Shown: positions 44,976 to 56,522, numbered from the stretch's first letter. The stretch is 64,000 nucleotides of DNA from Aedes albopictus (GCF_035046485.1 NC_085138.1:47713464-47777463); one strand, 5' to 3'. Notes: a model not told the origin generated them from the letters alone. Numbers and translations are program-made.

Positions 44976-45760
44976 AACGCATTGAACACTGCCTTCTCTA
45001 TAGGAACCCACCACATAGTAAGTGCGAGCACGACGATACCACCGCATTCGTTCATAAACGCAAATGAAATTTTGGTTAAAATGTGCTAAACCGAAGGGCC
45101 ATTCCCTCACTCGGAGTCGGAGGACAACAACAAACCTACTCGTTGCGTTGTTGCTCAGTCGGATCATCCCGCGACCGCAGTAACCAAAGAGCGACGCGCG
45201 AATTTGTTGCGGTTGTTACTTTTTTGTCCCGCATGGCATCAAAGCTGTCGTGAAGGCAACAACGCACCACACGGTCGGTAGTTGTGCGGAAAACGCCACC
45301 CAACGACCCAACAAAGGAGGCGGATGGTCGCGGTTCGCGGAGAAGTCGCTTCACAGGCTACTAGATGATGATAACGATGAGCATTGTCATCTCCGCGCCA
45401 CGCACTGCTCCTGCCGTGGGCCCTGCACAAGGCAGGGCCGTCGCGGTGGTGTGGGTGACTGTTTTTGATAAAATCGCGGTTTCAAGGTGGAAGGACAGGG
45501 TCGGGTGGTAGCACCGTAGCACCGACCGACCCAACAGGCAATGGAGAAAAGTTACTGCCCGCCTGCCTGCCTGCCTGGACTGGGTATGAAGGCAAACTTT
45601 CCGACAATGACGTTCATTTTGAATATTATTAGAAATGATGACGATTGTTCGTTCGCAGGAACCAGAATGAGTTAAATGTTGCGCGCTGCCATTGTGTTCG
45701 TCGAAGCTAAGGGGAGTTTTAGCTCCCCTGTGTGGCATCTTTTCCTTTTTTATTTCGGCC
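44976..45760. other. GC-rich unique island, possible regulatory or exon DNA
   Basis: Composition rises sharply (GCGACGCGCGAATTTGTTGC, AGGGCCGTCGCGGTGG), with a (CCTG)n run at 45563-45577. Several frames overlap on both strands (the longest, 45361-45738 minus, has no domain and ends in a hydrophobic repeat). Promoter, enhancer or 5'UTR exon are all possible; I cannot choose. Confidence 0.3.
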
Positions 45761-45910
45761 TGGTTCTAAAATGAGCAAGCCTTGTTTGCTGCAAGCTTCT
45801 TGGAGAAATTTTCGCGGAAAACGGTTATAATTTTTCGAGTTGAATAGGGTAACTTTAAAAGCTTCGGATTTACTCATTTTTCTAGCTATATTTTAACCTT
45901 GTGAAACTAA

Positions 45911-46058
45911 GGGTCTGTGTCAATTGGGAAATTAAAATTAATTTTCACTTAAATTTGACAGTTCGGTAATTATTTCCTTAGAAAAACTGTCAAGTTTAAG
46001 TGTCGAACTGTCAAATTTAAGTAAAAATTAATTTTAATTTCCCAATTGACACAGACCC
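45911..46058. mobile_element. 148-bp Tourist/Harbinger-type MITE
   Basis: It begins GGGTCTGTGTCAATTGGG and ends in its exact complement (CCCAATTGACACAGACCC), with arms of ~57 bp and a short centre. TAA duplication at 45908-45910 and 46059-46061. TWA duplication plus a GGGTCTGT start is the PIF/Harbinger (Tourist) signature. Confidence 0.88.
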
Positions 46059-46421
46059 TAACTATAAAGTATGAAACGCTTGAAGGGGGAAGAGGGGTAC
46101 GTGAAATTTTGACAGGCATTTTTTTAAGTATAAGAAAATCCCGCACGAAGACAGGTGGATAAATTGTCAAACCAATGGAGACGCATGGTATCCTACCGAA
46201 ACTCATACAGGGGTTAGACAGAATGACTGGGACAGGCAAAAAACATTTTCAACTAGCTGTATCTTTTTGAAATTTGCACAATGATTTTGACAACTCTCTA
46301 GTTGTCTCATTTCATTTATTTAATTAACATCAAATTCATGATAATACTGAATGAACAATTTGCCGCCATAACACTCGATTTGCAGCTGCAGCTCTCCCCA
46401 AGTAACACAACATGTTTTATA

Positions 46422-47375
46422 CAGGGTGTTAGGTTCATGAGTGCAAACTTTTTAAAGGGTGATAGAGGACCATAAATGGTGAAAAAAATTGTTCTACGCA
46501 TATGGTCAAATCTCAACCGTTACGTAGTTATTGAACTCCCCATGTTTTTGACTCTTATTGCCTTAGCTGGCTATAATTTTAAAATGGTCGAACTTATCGC
46601 TGTTTTTTTACCCTTATTCGAAAGATTATTGAATTTTCTATCAAATGGCATCTTTCAACCGATTGGTTAAGTTAAATAACTAAGTTTTCTAGAGCAAAGT
46701 AGCTAAAAATAGCGTGTTTTAGTTTGTTTTTGTCAATTATCTTTGAAAAATGCGTAATAAATTAAAAAAATTTCTTTGGCAAAGTTGTGGCCCCTGTTCC
46801 ACTCTACAATTCGTTCTTTGACACCAAACTTCTTACTCTTATCATTTTCTTGAAATTTTGATTTAAATGTGCGGCACAGTGCGCAAAAAGGTGCTTACCA
46901 TGACGATTACAAAATTTATGATCTGAAATGCGAAGTTTAAATCGAAATTGCAAGAAAACGATAAGAGATAGAAGTTTGATGTCAAAGAATGAATTGTAGA
47001 GTGGGGCCACAACTTTGCCAAAGAAAGAATTTTAATTTATTACGCAATTTTCAAAGATAATTGACAAAAACAAATTAAAACACACAACTTTAAGGCTATT
47101 TGCTCTAGAAAACTTAGTTATTCAACTTAACCAATCGGTTGAAAGATGCCATTTGATAGAAAATTCAAGAATCTTTCGAATAAGGGTAAAAAAACAGCGA
47201 TAAGTTTGACCATTTTAAAGTTATAGCCAGCTAAGGCAATAAGAGTCAAAAACATGGGGAGTTCAATAACTACGTAACGGTTGAGGTTTGACCATATGCG
47301 TAGAATATTTTTTTTCACCATTTATGGTCCTCTATCGCCCTTTTAAAAGTTTGCACTCAGGAACCTAACACCCTG
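46422..47375. mobile_element. 954-bp palindromic element with TA duplication
   Basis: Arms start CAGGGTGTTAGGTTCATGAG and end AGGAACCTAACACCCTG and are inverted over about 445 bp, with a ~60-bp centre near 46870-46930. TA flanks both ends (46420-46421, 47376-47377). The frames 46476-46670 (plus) and 47127-47321 (minus) are the same peptide from the two arms, so they are not separate genes. Contains TTTGGCAAAGTTGTGGCCCC. Confidence 0.88.
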
Positions 47376-47437
47376 TATTAGTTTAAAATACACCATTCAT
47401 ACCTAATGCACTGTATTTTTACTGTATTATTGACTTA

Positions 47438-47789
47438 AGGCGAAACTGGAAGCATTTTCTCATTTTTTCGGTTTTTGATTTTTTATTAAATAACGAAGCA
47501 ATATTTTCAAAATCGGTTTTCGTGCACATGTAGAGTATGGATCAAGGTATCTTCTGAATTTTTTTGAGTTGGAAAATGTTTTTCGTTTTTGCAGAAACCA
47601 TTTTTTTGTGAAATTTTGTTCAAAAATGGTTTCTGCAAAAACTAAAAACATTTTCCACTACAAAAAAAATTCAGAAGATACCTTGATCCATACTCTACAT
47701 GTGCACGAAAACCGATTTTGAAAATATTGCTTCGTTATTTAATAAAAAATCAAAAACCAAAAAGTGAGGAAATGCTTCCAGTTTCGCCT
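47438..47789. mobile_element. 352-bp near-perfect hairpin element
   Basis: AGGCGAAACTGGAAGCATTT on the left and its complement on the right, with arms of about 165 bp almost identical and a centre of ~20-25 bp around TTTTTTTGTGAAATTTTGTTC. TA flanks (47436-47437, 47790-47791). A transcript would be a long double-stranded RNA. No coding content. Confidence 0.9.
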
Positions 47790-47799
47790 TACCGAACAC

Positions 47800-48423
47800 T
47801 TATATACTCAAAACAGCGCAAAAAATGGCGGCTTATAAAACATCTTACAGGTTATATAAGATGTATTGTAATACACCAATAGTACTATCATGGCGCATTC
47901 TAACCAACTCTTTTATATCGATTGGTTGAAATCAAGTATTTTGTTAATTGTTCTACTTGCAGAATATGCATATAAAACAATCATATTCGTAAGTTGGAAT
48001 CAAGCTAATTCAAAGTGGTACAATATGTAAAACACATTTATATTGCTTATCATTTCAACTTTTGTAATTAGGCTATTTTAATGTTATATAGCTTGAATAA
48101 TCCACTTATATTACATGTTGTTAGTACTGTGAAACTGACGGCATGTAAAGTAAGGAATTGAACAGTAAAACGAAAAAAAAAGATAAACAAAAACAAAATT
48201 ATTTATTTTTTCGATGAAGTAAATAACTTTTCAAACATGGAAAATTATTTCCAAGTGATGGAGTTGGTATGATATTTTCATATTTCAGACAACGCATTAA
48301 ATAAAGACTTAAACCTAGTGGCGTAAGTAGTATTTTATTTGCGCTCCAGGATTTATGGAGAAACTTATAATTTCCCTCGTCCATAATTCATGCGCCACTA
48401 AGCTGAGTTCAAAAATGAGGCCT
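47800..48423. other. AT-rich DNA, no gene seen
   Basis: The phrase GTTATATAAGATGTATTGTAATACACC and other short inverted runs are present but no element ends are clear. Confidence 0.3.
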
Positions 48424-50558
48424 AAATCAGCCATTCGATGCGATTTCTAGTCTAGTCTAGTCTAGTCTACACATACACAGCCATTCATTGAAAGAATCCT
48501 GGAAAATGATAGAATCGACTACTTCTACCATTTTTCTTGTCATTATTAATGCTTGCAGTACATCGAAAATGCATTACAAGCATTAAAGCGGCCAGGCCTA
48601 CTGTGCAGCGTTATTGATTATACAATAAAACCATTAAGCGGGGACATCTCGTACCAACCGCTCAGTTTTGTATAGAAAGCTAACTACGTGAAAAATCGGT
48701 GGGGATGACGTTGCTAAGAAGGTTAATGTCACCCCTTGGTCCTTGGAATCCTGGGATGGAACACAGGTATTTGGTCCGTGTCCTGGCCCTAATGCCTAGG
48801 CTTAAGCGCCTAAACTCGCTCTCTGAAACGAAAAACACTACTGATCTCTCCCAATTGCATGGTCAAGTTAAATGAACAAAATATTATAAGAACTTCAATA
48901 CAAATCAGAAAGATCTCACCCGATTCAACCGATAATCAAATCCAACATTCTTCATGCTTTCACAAAAATTCATCCTTCAATCTCAGCTCGAAACAAAAAT
49001 GACCCAACGTTGGGCTGTCATGCGTTTCCTTTCACCTCCGTCGCACATCATCACCGAACATCGCTGGACCATGCGTCAGAAATGACCTTTATAACTATTA
49101 ATTTTTCTTCACAAAGCTCTGTTTTTGTTGTCATCTTCTCGGAACTAGTGTTTTTGCAACCATTTGCATATTTATTACAAATCTTTCATTATAACACCAC
49201 CGTAACTTTGACGTAGTAGGACTCCAGATTACGACGGCATTCTACACAGTTGCACTTCAAACTTTCTTTGACCACCGATATCCGAGGGGGGAAGAGAATG
49301 TTATCACTGGATAATGCACATTTTCTCATCAATTTCAAATTTTACAGTATCTTCACACGCGTACAGATTCCACCAAAACTACGGCAAACATATTCAAATC
49401 TATGCCGGAAGGCGTAGCACCAACAGCGGAATCAAATTTTCATCCGCCGATTCAAGCGAAAAAAAAACGCGGACGAAACGCCTCTGTCAAACCACGTGAC
49501 CGCTCGCAGCCACGGCTTGCTGCGATCTCCTTTTATACAAAATTTAAACATCAGTTATTTAAAGGTGAATTGAAGAAAATGTTAAGTACGGTGCCTATAT
49601 TATAAAATGTTCCGCACCGCCACGAATGTGATGAATAAGCAAACACATAAATATTCTATTTGCCTAGTAGTAGAAAGAGTTGCGTGCCTGTTTATAAAAG
49701 TTTTTACTTATCTTGATATCTCCGGACAATTTCCGTTTGTGTTTGGGAACTTCGTGGGTGTATCTTCAGAACTAAGGCGTTTTCTGGAATTAAAAAATAA
49801 AAGGAAATACTGGGCCGCACAGCTCCGCGGCCCACTTATATGATGATATTGTTCTACCATCTATTGTAGCAAGGCAGCTGCCTATAGCACTGGAATAATC
49901 TGAAAAGCGATTTGATCAAGATTGTGCTGTTGTTAGTGGTCAGTCATTCTTCTGTATGAAGGGCCAAAAAGGGTTGTGCGGACCCGCAAGCAGAGACACT
50001 TGCGCGAAACCCGCGTCAGGGGAAAAGAATCTCCTTCCAGAAGAAAGTTCTCACGAACAACTGCAAAATCAAGCCCTCGATTGACAGAATACTCCCAATA
50101 GATGGGGTCGAAGGGCCCGCCCTCAATCCACGAAATGTTAACAACAAGGAGGAGGCAGTTCCAAGCTCCTGTCCAAATCGTTTCAATCGGGTGCCCTGAT
50201 GGTCCCCCCTTTCCCAATATATGATGAGATATGTATATGTAATGTATGTCAGTGTGTGTTGTGTATGTTTTGTTATACATTTGTTTGAAAAACAATCATA
50301 AACATGGTTAATAAGCATTTATAAACAAAACATTTACCTGATTACTCCTGAAATAAAATGTGGATTAGCAACAAAACATTAAAAAAAAGCACATCAAATC
50401 TCGATCCTGGACTGTCTGCTTACCACTGATCGGCCACTTAAGGCATGAAAACATTAACAAGACCGAAATTTGATGTGATGGTAGATCTTACGCCGCAACG
50501 CACCATTCTAAGGTGATCTACCCACGTTACGGGGCAAATCAGCCATTCGATGCGATTT
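48424..50558. mobile_element. Unrecognised 2.09-kb insertion between 23-bp direct repeats
   Basis: A perfect 23-bp direct repeat (starting AAATCAGCCATTCGATGCG) lies at 48424-48446 and 50536-50558. The left inner edge is (TCTAG)n, at 48448-48470, which would be a simple-repeat 3' tail if the insert is on the minus strand. The interior is not AT-rich repeat; it includes GCGGCCAGGCCTACTGTGC (near 48590) and frames without recognised domains (for example 49933-50295 minus). A non-LTR element lacking recognisable coding sequence, or a retrocopy of a host transcript, are the two main options. Confidence 0.6.
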
Positions 50559-50559
50559 G

Positions 50560-51980
50560 ATTATTTTTTTAATAATCCACACGAAAACGCAATATGGCAG
50601 ATAATTTATGGAGCATACAGCGCCGTTCAAAATATTTTGAATAATGCTAAGTCTACAGTCATAATTATAATTGAGGTTCATGTTTCATTACTGACTGACT
50701 ATGATTTATAGAAAATCGAGTAATCATGAAACAAAACGTTTTACGTTTTACTCAATATGATCAATGAATCTAAATAATAAGATTGTAATTTAATTACATA
50801 TTTTAATTTTGTACCGATTCATTTCCTCGGTACTGTTATTTGTCGCATTTTTCTGATGAGATGAAAAGAAACAGAAAACACTTCAACAATTTTGTTTTCC
50901 AAGAAATAGGTTGAAATTGCTTCGAAATTATGTCTCACGAGCAACTCTAAAACATATTTAGTAAGAAATTGTTATAACGTTTATAATACGTCTTGAAAAC
51001 ATATTCTCTACAAACATACCTATTAGTGTATTTTGCGATCACTATTACAACTTGAAAATAACTACATTACAACTGTTTTCCTGGTCTGGCCAGATCTGTC
51101 AAAACGTCACAATTGATTCAACAATAAAGACAAATCAATCTGCTGATAGTCCACAAGTTCGTTAATGTTTTACGGATTCCGCGGGATTTTCCAATTCGCA
51201 GTGAACCATCATCGATTAATCTTTATCCGGAACAGCTCCTCGTCCATGAATATGTTCATGTTCATGGATTAGGGGAATTGGCCTACAGCTCGGCAACGCG
51301 ATAAATGACAACGAATCACACGAGATTGGAACATTGGAAGTCTCGGTGGTAGATGTGAGATTTTGTCGAAAAGTTCCTGGCTGCTGATTTGATCAATCTA
51401 ATGAAGCAAAGCACCAGATCAAGTTAACCGGCCGAATGCTTTTCAGATTTGTGACTTTTGAGTTAACAAGTTCATGAGAGTAGTAGGTTGTACATTTAAT
51501 GAAAAGTTGTGGAACGGTATATGATAAGTGGACCAGGAAAAAAAAGCGCGGAGACGCTTTCTTCCTGGAAGTTTAGCTAGTTTTCGAGCTATTGAAAGCA
51601 TTGGAACCTAACCGGTACTACTCAATTCTGACGAACTTTCTGCCGTAAGTGTATTTACCCCAACAGCAATGTGATGGCCTTCGTGAATAAATCGCATAAC
51701 CCGACAGACACGACAAGATCACCGCATTATCAAATCGCAAAGTTTTACTAAGTGCAAACATAAACATTGATGGTTGTCAAAATTCAATAATGATTTATGG
51801 CTTATGTTCTAGAATTGTTGAATAATTGCATTATCAACATATTTCTTCATGTTATAAAGCCATGTATATTTGTTTGCTCTTTGTAACCAGCCAACGTAAA
51901 GAAAGCTTCGAAATAACATCAGAAGTTTTCGGATGCTCTTATAAAGCAATTATAAAACATCATTTGAAATTTTGATTTTC
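50560..51980. other. AT-rich DNA, no gene seen
   Basis: No tandem or inverted architecture beyond short phrases such as CATGAATATGTTCATGTTCATG (51245-51267). The section at 51180-51480 is less AT-rich but carries no supported frame. Confidence 0.35.
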
Positions 51981-51984
51981 CAAG

Positions 51985-54185
51985 ATGTTTTCTGTGTTAC
52001 TTGGGGATCCAACGTCGGTCACGCCCAACACTCGCCAGATCACGCTCCACCTGGTCCGCCCATCGTGCTCTCTGCGCTCCACGCCTTCTTGTACCAACCG
52101 GATGGTTAGCAAACACCAACTTTGCAGGGTTGTTGTCCGGCATTCTTGCAACATGCCCTGCCCATCGTATCCTTTCGGCTTTGGCCACTTTCTGGATGCT
52201 GGGTTCGCTGTAAAGTGCAGCGAGATCGTGGTTCATCCTTCTCCGTCACACACCGTTCTCCTGCACGCCGCCGAAGATCGTCCTCAGCACCCGTCGCTCG
52301 AAAACTCCGAGTGCTTGCAGGTCCTCCTCGAGCATCGTCCATGTCTCGTGTCCGTAGAGAACCACCGTCTTTTACATGGTACATTTGGTGCGGGGGTGAA
52401 TCTTTTTTGACCGCAGTTTCTTCTGGAGCCCATAGTAGGCACGACTTCCACTGATGATGCGCCTTCGTATTTCACGGCTCACGTTATTGTCAGCCATTAG
52501 CATGGAACCGAGGTAGACGAATTCTTCTACCACCTCGAAAGTATCCCCGTCTATCGTAACATTGCTGCCAAGGCTTGTCCTGTCTCGCTCAGTCCCACCT
52601 ACCAGCATGTACTTTGTCTTAGCCGCATTCACCACCAGTCCGACCTTTGCTGCTTCACGTTTCTGGCGGGTGTACAGTTCTGCCACCGTTCCAAATGTTC
52701 TAGCAGTAATGTTCATGTCATCCGCTAAACAGACAAATTGGCCGGATTTTGTGAAGATCGTACCCCGGCTGTTGAGCCCGGCTCGTCGCATAACACCTTC
52801 CAGGACGATGTTGAATAGTAGGTAGGAAAGTCCATCACCTTGTCGTAGTCCCCGTCGAGATTCGAATGAACTGGATAGTTCACCCGAAATCCTTACGCTG
52901 TTCTGCACACCATCCATCGTTGCTCTTATCAGTCTGCTAAGCTTCCCGGGAAAGCTGTTCTCGTCCATGATTTTCCATAGCTCTGTGCGGTCGATACTGT
53001 CGTATGCCGCTTTGAAGTCGATGAACAAGTGATGCGTTGGGACCTGGTATTCACGGCATTTCTGGAGGATTTGCCGTACGGTGAAGATCTGGTCCGTTGT
53101 CGACCGGCCGTCGATGAAATCGGCTTGGTAACTTCCCACGAACTCATTTACTTTAGGTGAAAGACGACGGAAGATGATCTGGGATAGCACTTTGTAGGCG
53201 GCATTTAAAATGGTGATCGCTTGAAAGTTCTCACACATTAATTTGTCGCCTTTCTTGTGGATGGGACAGATTATCCCTTCCTTCCACTCCTCCGGTAGCT
53301 GTTTGGTTTCCCAGATCTTGACTACTAACTGGTGCAGACAGGTGGCCAACTTTGCTGGGCCCATCTTGATGAGTTCTGCTGCGATACCGTCCTTATTAGC
53401 CGCTTTGTTATTTTTGAGCTGGTGGATGGCATCCTTAATTTCCCTCAGCGTGGGAGTTGGTTCGTTCCCGTCCTTTGCTGCACCAACATAGTCATTTCCT
53501 CTGCTGCCTTGCTCCTCCGTGCCTACATTCTCTTCGCCATTCAGGTGCTCGTCGAAGTGCTGCTTCCACCTTTCGATCACCTCACGTTTGTCCGTCAGGA
53601 GGCTCCCGTCCTTATCCCTGCAGATTTCGGCTTGCGGCACGTAGCCTTTGCGAGATGCGTTGAGCTTCTGGTAGAACTTACGTGTTTCTTGTGAACGGCA
53701 CAGCAGTTTCATTTCCTCACACTCTGCTTCTTCCAGACGGCGTTTTTCTCCCGGAAGAGACGGGTCTGCTGCTTCCGCTTCTGTCTGTATCGCTCCACAT
53801 TCTGTCGGGTTCCATGCTGCAGCATTACCGCCCGCGCTGCATCCTTATCCTCCAGAACTGCTCTGCACTCCTCGTCGAACCAATCGTTTCGTCTACTCCG
53901 TTCTACGTACCCGATAGTGCTCTCGGCTGCGTTGTTGATGGCTGCTTTGACTGTACTCCAGCAGTCCTCTAGAGGGGCCACATCGAGCACACCCTCGTCC
54001 GGCAACGCTGCCTTGAGATTCTGCGCGTATGCGGTGGCGACATCCGGTTGCTTCAGTCGCTCTAGTCGTACCGGGGCGGCCGCCGGTACTGTACATTGTT
54101 AATAACAAAGAGTTTTGGGCGCAGTTTAACCATTCACCAGGTAGTGATCAGAGTCGATATTAGCGGCACGATAGGTTGTCTACAA
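51985..54185 (-). mobile_element. 5'-truncated, frameshifted RTE-clade LINE
   Basis: Reading on the minus strand, the element enters within the endonuclease C-terminus (54185-54120, protein ...NIDSDHYLVNG then a stop). It continues through linker frames (53709-54005, with GYVERSRRNDWFDEECRAVL), the reverse transcriptase (52372-53712) and a C-terminal zone (51997-52236, with RIRWAGHVARMPDNNPAKLV). These lie in at least three frames. The RWAGHVARMP tail and the gene order are typical of RTE/JAM1-like elements of mosquitoes. The 5' end, with the endonuclease catalytic region, is missing. Confidence 0.88.
52372..53712 (-). pseudogene. RTE reverse transcriptase fragment (ORF2)
   Basis: A 446-codon open stretch of an RTE-type reverse transcriptase, the enzyme that copies LINE RNA into DNA at the target site. 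Visible motifs in order are: NNKAANKDGIAAELIK (finger region, ~residues 98-115); LPEEWKEGIICPIHKKGD (~138-155); FIDFKAAYDSIDR with the first catalytic Asp (~228-240); GLRQGDGLSYLLFNIVLEG (~289-307); and CLADDMNITA, the YXDD-type box, changed to LADD (~329-338). Thumb sequence VVEEFVYLGSML follows. The frame ends at the junction to the C-terminal zone by frameshift, and the upstream endonuclease is absent, so the copy cannot move on its own. Substitution of the aromatic residue before ADD is odd. Confidence 0.88.
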
Positions 54186-54905
54186 ATGGTAAAAAAATTA
54201 AGCAAGATTATAAATGTTTGTGCATTTGACAAAAAGTTACATCATTGTTTTATTTTTTTTTTTTTAAAGAATGAAGTTTTTGCCTGTTCCGATCATTTTG
54301 TCTATCCCCTTCTAAGAGAATTCTAAATTGCATACACAGAAAATCGTTTCTGGCCCCTGCAGGGGAAACACGATTTCCGTCTTTTCACGACGGCAGAGCA
54401 GAAATAGAAAAAAAAACGGCAGCAAGATGCAACTTTCGGTGCGGAAATTGAAAACTTTAACTCTTGTTAAGCAGTTTCTATCCATTTCTGTGTGAATGTT
54501 TTTTTTTATTTCTTTTATTTCCTCTCCTGTGCACTCTCCATTGCAATTTCGGGATGAAATAAAAGGTCGGAAATGTGCTGACCGCCATTCGAATTTCGTT
54601 CCCGTGGCCAAAACTATCTCATCTTGTCTAGAGGCGGGACTACGCTGAGGCTTGAGGGGGCGATCCAAACTGGGGGTCAGATTAAATCAAGCGAAACGAT
54701 ACGAAAATGCTTTGCATTTTGAGTTTTGGGATTAGTGGGACTCTGCCTTTCGTCCGGAAGCTGCAATGTTCTGCGCGCCAATCAGACTAAAAGTGTTTCT
54801 AGGAAAATTTATCGCACCGCCATCGCCGCCAACAAAGACGAATCATTTTCTTTTCCGACGATCCGGGATCCCAGGGTTTGGTAGGCGAAAGAGTTGAATT
54901 AGACG
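54186..54905. other. Unique DNA, no gene seen
   Basis: A short perfect palindrome CCCCTGCAGGGG is at 54355-54366. Frames such as 54312-54668 (minus) have no recognised motif. No repeat. Confidence 0.35.
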
Positions 54906-54919
54906 AAAGTGGGTCAAAT

Positions 54920-55470
54920 GTTCTTGGATTCTTGGATTCTTGGATTCTTGGATTCTTGGATTCTTGGATTCTTGGATTCTTGGATTCTTGGATTCTTGGA
55001 TTCTTGGATTCTTGGATTCTTGGATTCTTGGATTCTTGGATTCTTGCATTCTTGGATTCTTGGATTCTTGGATTCTTGGATTCTTGGATTCTTGGATTTT
55101 TGGATTCTTGGATTCTTGGATTTTTGGATTCTTGGATTCTTGGATTCTTGGATTCTTGGATTCCTGGATTCTTGGATTCTTGGATTCTTGGATTCTTGGA
55201 TTCTTGGATTCTTGGATTCTTGGATTCTTGGATTCTTGGATTCTTGGATTCTTGGATTCTTGGATTCTTGGATTCTTGGATTCTTGGATTCTTGGATTCT
55301 TGGATTCTTGGATTCTTGGATTCTTGGATTCTTGGATTCTTGGATTCTTGGATTCTTGGATTCTTGGATTCTTGGATTCTTGGATTCTTGGATTCTTGGA
55401 TTCTTGGATTCTTGATTCTTGATTCTTGATTCTTGATTCTTGATTCTTGATTTTTGATTCTTGATTCTTA
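54920..55470. repeat. 8-bp minisatellite (TTCTTGGA)n changing to 7-bp (TTCTTGA)n
   Basis: About 61 copies of TTCTTGGA, with rare variants (TTCTTGCA at ~55044, TTTTTGGA at ~55095 and ~55119), end near 55412. Seven or more copies of TTCTTGA follow to about 55470, differing by loss of one G. Because 8 is not a multiple of 3 the array reads as the same LDSWILGF octapeptide in three frames. Not a gene. Confidence 0.95.
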
Positions 55471-55479
55471 TTGGTCAGT

Positions 55480-56400
55480 GCTTAGTATGACGAGAATCAG
55501 ATAAAACCCCTACTTTCGTTTCTTCGCGTGATACTGTTTGAATTTGACAAACGGTGGAATGAAAACTGGTTGCTGCCATCATCGGTGACACAACTTTCAG
55601 TTTCAAATAACAAACACTGCGGGTGGTGGTTGACTATAGTCTACCGAACCGCCCGACCAACCGACGACCATGCTGATTCCGGTCTCCTCCGGTCCCGGTA
55701 GGACGAAGAGAAAGTTTCGCGCGCTATCGATTGCAGCCCAGTCTGTCTGTCTGTCACCCACCAGTTGGGGGTATTTAGCAGCTGGCAAGAGTTTCTCCTT
55801 CGCAGTTGAGTGACACTCACTCGTTTATAATCTGATAACAGCTCGTTGTCAATTTGTTGTTCTGTTTGTCTCTGTCGCACTGTTTGATATTTAATTAAAC
55901 AATGATTTTAATTAATTTTTCTTGTTTTGCTTGTGTTGGTTTTTATTTTTCGTTTCACCCATTTGATCATCAACTAACCCTATTTCGTTTTTATTCCTAA
56001 AGTGAAGAATTATATGTATGTTCGAATATAAAATGAATGGAAGACAATACTTATGGTTCAGCGTCGCAACTTCAGCAACGCGCGTGTTTTTAAAGGTTTT
56101 GGTATTTAATCAAGAATAATAACCCCAGCAGGTGGTACCACCATCACCCAGCCAGGATGTTAATGGAGTTGTTTGTTTTTCCAGTAAGCCACAACCGACT
56201 GTGGAAAAACCGCAGCATAACCTTTCCTGTCTGTTGATGGCCAGTCAATCCTTATAACTCCGCCAACAGGCAACGGTGTTGAACAAACACCAACCAACAC
56301 CAACCAGTCTGCAATTTAATCAACATTAATCTAACTTTTTACATTTTGTTCTCACTTTTTCTCCCTCTCTCTCTCTGTTTTGCAACAAACAACAATGTAG
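55480..56400. other. Unique intronic DNA before the coding exon
   Basis: No repeat architecture. It contains ATTTAATTAAACAATG and TTTTAATTAATTTTT (55890-55918), homeodomain-type sites, and a GC-richer part at 55610-55760. It ends with a strong pyrimidine tract (56347-56380: CTCACTTTTTCTCCCTCTC) before the acceptor at 56400. Probably intron, possibly with regulatory elements. Confidence 0.45.
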
Positions 56401-56522
56401 CTACCATGCGGAATGGTACCGATGGAACCATCATCAAACCGGACGTGATGGAACCGGACAACGGAGTGGTGGCCATATATGCGATCGTGTTGGTATCGCT
56501 TGTCATGATACTGTTGGCTCTG
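56401..56522 (+). CDS. Internal exon of a host membrane protein (transmembrane segment)
   Basis: Bounded by an excellent acceptor (long CT tract then AACAATGTAG) and a consensus donor, CTG|GTGAGT. Two bases complete a split codon, then 40 codons follow: TMRNGTDGTIIKPDVMEPDN, then GVVAIYAIVLVSLVMILLAL. The first half is hydrophilic with an NGT glycosylation sequon; the second is a single transmembrane helix (about 19 residues). If translation starts at the internal ATG 56406 (context CTACCATGC) the protein would be N-out with no signal peptide. If spliced from 21721 it would gain 22 residues and a fused Ala codon. The following exon lies beyond the window. I do not recognise the gene. Confidence 0.65.

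Noticed and set aside
45361..45738. 125-codon minus-strand frame in the GC-rich island
   Set aside because: Open mainly because of GC content; no motif, and competing frames on the other strand. Kept only as an unclassified island.
46476..47321. Two 64-codon frames with nearly the same peptide on opposite strands
   Set aside because: Again the mirrored arms of a palindromic element, non-coding.
49933..50318. 120- and 100-codon minus-strand frames inside the 2.1-kb insertion
   Set aside because: They overlap in two frames and contain no motif I recognise; mentioned only as content of the insertion.
54878..55429. Frames encoding repeated LDSWILGF
   Set aside because: The 8-bp unit gives the same octapeptide in three frames; this is a minisatellite and not a protein.
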